Shown: piece by piece, positions 13,724 to 15,149 of the stretch | How positions within the stretch are numbered: the first letter of the stretch is position 1 | How the letters are laid out: each line of letters starts with the position of its first letter | Assembly: GCA_021163905.1 (NCBI GenBank) | Contig: JAGGTG010000066.1 | Span: 1 to 15,149, forward strand | DNA length: 15,149 bases | From: Candidatus Aerophobota bacterium | GTDB taxonomy: Bacteria > Aerophobota > Aerophobia > Aerophobales > B3-G15 | Direction: 5' to 3' | Position numbers and translations under genes: made by a program | The notes under the pieces: generated by a model | Told to the model about the DNA's origin: nothing | What the model saw: the letters and a program-made list of their open reading frames with translations, nothing else | Database searches by the model: none

Positions 13724-14187
13724 AAAAGTTTTATTTTTCACTTGATTTCCTTCTTAATTACAAAAAAACACTTGAGGATAAGCTAAAAGTGGAACTGACA
13801 AAACTCATACGGAAACAAAAAAAAGAAGAAAAGGTATTAAAAGAACTTGAGGAGAAAAGGGACCTCTATCAGGAGGAAGTTAGAAAAAGAGAAAGAGAGG
13901 AAAAAATGGATCTGGGATTGATAATAGCTTATGACTCATATCTGGGTAAGGTTAACTCTCAAATAGAAGAGCAAAAAGATAAACTATACAGAATCCTCAA
14001 GGAAAAGGAAAATATCCGTAAAAAAATCGTCGATGTTTCCAGACAGAGAAAACTTCTGGAAAGACTGAAAGAAAAAAAATGGCTGGAGTTTATTTTCCTG
14101 AGAGAAAAATCCAATCAACAGGTAATAGATGAAAGTGCACTTTTAAGGTTTTATAAAAAAAGTAAGGCAAAAGATAATCTGCTATGA
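13720..14187 (+). CDS. fliJ: Flagellar export protein FliJ
   Basis: A 155-residue, highly charged, almost wholly coiled-coil protein. The opening KKFYFSLDFLLNYKKTLEDK is the FliJ hallmark (an N-terminal phenylalanine-rich start, then 'LdxLLxxK'), and a second coil follows from about residue 85. FliJ is the F1-gamma-like stalk of the FliI hexamer and shuttles chaperones at the gate. It is slightly longer than the usual 145-150. Placement right after fliI with an ATGA overlap confirms the call, since the sequence alone is low in complexity. Confidence 0.88.
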   Translation: MKKFYFSLDFLLNYKKTLEDKLKVELTKLIRKQKKEEKVLKELEEKRDLYQEEVRKREREEKMDLGLIIAYDSYLGKVNSQIEEQKDKLYRILKEKENIRKKIVDVSRQRKLLERLKEKKWLEFIFLREKSNQQVIDESALLRFYKKSKAKDNLL

Positions 14188-14756
14188 AAAAAATAGGTTT
14201 TATCATTTTGCTCTTTTTTCTGTTTACAGGCTTAATGCTTTTTAGAAAAGGACTTTTAACTCCAAAAAATATTAATTTACTTGAAAGAAAATTTTTCCCC
14301 GGTTTAATGGGAAAAAATAATTTATCCTTAAAAGAAGAGAAAAAAATAACTCCCGAGGAAAAGCAGATCATCCAAGCTCTGGATAACCTTCAAAAGGAAA
14401 GAGAGAAAATAAATCAAGAAAAGGAAAGGTTAAATAAATTGAAAGAACGCCTTTTAGCTCAGGAAGAAGAATTAAAGAAAAAAGTAGATGAGATTGTCCT
14501 TTTAAAAAAGAACATAGATGATTCTATTAAGAAATTAAAACTTGAGCAGGATAACAAAATAAAATGGTTTGCCAGGGTCTACAGCCAGATGCCACCGGAA
14601 CAGGTGGCTCCCATAATAGAGAAACTCAATGATGAACTTGCCCTTCAGATTCTCTCACAGATAGATGATCGTCAGGTAGGAAAGATAATTGCAGCAATGG
14701 GAACCAATCAAGCTGTCAAACTGACCCAGAAAATAGAAAAACTGCTGGAGAAATAA
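14184..14756 (+). CDS. motE: MotE/YlxF-like flagellar protein with MgtE-N-type domain
   Basis: A 190-residue protein with an N-terminal membrane anchor or signal segment (about 4-20, IGFIILLFFLFTGLMLF), a linker, a long coiled coil (about 60-120, rich in E, K and L) and a C-terminal MgtE-N-like helical domain (about 127-190: YSQMPPEQVAPIIEKLNDEL, then ALQILSQIDDRQVGKIIAAM). This is the layout of YlxF in the Bacillus fla/che operon and of MotE, a periplasmic chaperone of the motility protein MotC in rhizobia. No lipobox cysteine is present. It shares an ATGA overlap with fliJ and lies directly before the gene in the fliK position, as ylxF does. The exact role outside those two groups is not established. 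Confidence 0.78.
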   Translation: MKKIGFIILLFFLFTGLMLFRKGLLTPKNINLLERKFFPGLMGKNNLSLKEEKKITPEEKQIIQALDNLQKEREKINQEKERLNKLKERLLAQEEELKKKVDEIVLLKKNIDDSIKKLKLEQDNKIKWFARVYSQMPPEQVAPIIEKLNDELALQILSQIDDRQVGKIIAAMGTNQAVKLTQKIEKLLEK

Positions 14757-14759
14757 AAA

Positions 14760-15149
14760 ATGAATAATTTAATTTTTTCCGAACTTCTCGGAAGTAACTT
14801 TTCCCCATTTATAAAGACCAACAAAAAAGGTGGATTAATAATCAATCCTGCAGGGAAAAAATTTAGCTTTAATGATCTTTTTAAACTGGTAATTTTACAA
14901 CTTACAAAGGGGAAATACCCCATTAAAAACGACTTTCTACTTTTAACAACCGGTTTTAAAAAGCTTAAATTTGGAGAAGATAAGATCTTTTCTGATAAAA
15001 AAATTCCTATTAAATCCATCAAAAATAAAAAAGAAAAGAAAAAGAACTCCTTAAAATTAAAAGAAAACCATCCAACAATGATTGAAGCTTTATTTATCCC
15101 GGATGAAAAATCAAAAGGTGATGAGATTATCATAAAGATGGAAGGTAAG
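14760..15149 (+). CDS. 5' part of a gene in the fliK (hook-length control) position
   Basis: The frame is open from ATG 14760 to the right edge without a stop, giving 130 visible codons. The start lies 3 bases after the preceding stop and has GGAG at 14747-14750. The visible protein is polar and lysine-rich (IPIKSIKNKKEKKKNSLK around residues 82-99), lacks signal peptide and membrane segments, and shows no named domain. FliK N-terminal halves are variable and rich in K, S and N, while the recognisable domain is C-terminal and would lie outside the window. In the Bacillus order the gene after ylxF is fliK, so this is the best guess, based on position rather than motif. Confidence 0.5.
   Translation, partial: MNNLIFSELLGSNFSPFIKTNKKGGLIINPAGKKFSFNDLFKLVILQLTKGKYPIKNDFLLLTTGFKKLKFGEDKIFSDKKIPIKSIKNKKEKKKNSLKLKENHPTMIEALFIPDEKSKGDEIIIKMEGK

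Noticed and set aside
1..15149. CRISPR arrays, insertion sequences, tRNA or rRNA genes
   Set aside because: No regularly spaced direct repeats, transposase-like proteins, terminal inverted repeats or tRNA-like cloverleaf segments were seen on reading. Genes are tightly packed flagellar genes.

Overview
This AT-rich, coding-dense window is a bacterial flagellar regulatory and export/basal-body locus. Every confident gene lies on the + strand. The content and order (sigma-54 activators, then flgB-flgC-fliE-fliF-fliG-fliH-fliI-fliJ-motE-like-fliK position) show a flagellated bacterium that controls flagella through sigma-54. The gene order of the structural run resembles the Bacillus fla/che operon. 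The sigma-54 hierarchy and the two NtrC-type activators resemble Vibrio, Pseudomonas and deltaproteobacterial systems. I cannot name the phylum: no rRNA or P/L-ring gene is visible, and the mix fits several deep-branching or uncultured lineages.

Region 1 (1-295) is the C-terminal end of a DUF5615-type PIN-like protein, cut by the left edge and probably unrelated to motility. Region 2 (296-598) holds a consensus-like vegetative promoter, a good match to the class I cyclic-di-GMP (GEMM-I) riboswitch, and a structured leader whose GC-rich end can pair with the aptamer core. Region 3 (599-1957) is a FleQ/FlrA-type sigma-54 activator with a degenerate receiver domain. Region 4 (1958-2251) is non-coding. 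It holds five copies of TGTTAA/TTAACA, which may be enhancer sites, followed by a correctly spaced -24/-12 promoter.

Region 5 (2252-7885) is an operon of a CheY-like protein, a small CxC protein, a membrane-anchored TPR protein, an FlgN-like export chaperone, a soluble PAS histidine kinase and its NtrC-type response regulator (FlrB/FlrC or FleS/FleR type). Region 6 (7886-8026) holds a GC-rich hairpin and a second -24/-12 promoter. Region 7 (8027-15149) is the structural operon: rod proteins FlgB and FlgC, FliE, MS ring FliF, switch protein FliG, export ATPase complex FliH-FliI-FliJ, a MotE/YlxF-like protein, and the start of the gene in the fliK position.

The inferred logic is a cascade. Cyclic-di-GMP acts on the leader RNA of the master activator. 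The activator switches on the regulatory operon from the promoter at 2185-2200. The kinase/regulator pair made there then switches on the structural operon from the promoter at 7988-8003. The sequence shows the parts and their order; the regulatory links are inferred. The most notable feature is a cyclic-di-GMP riboswitch on a FleQ/FlrA-type gene whose protein seems, by eye, to lack the cyclic-di-GMP-contacting residues of FleQ.
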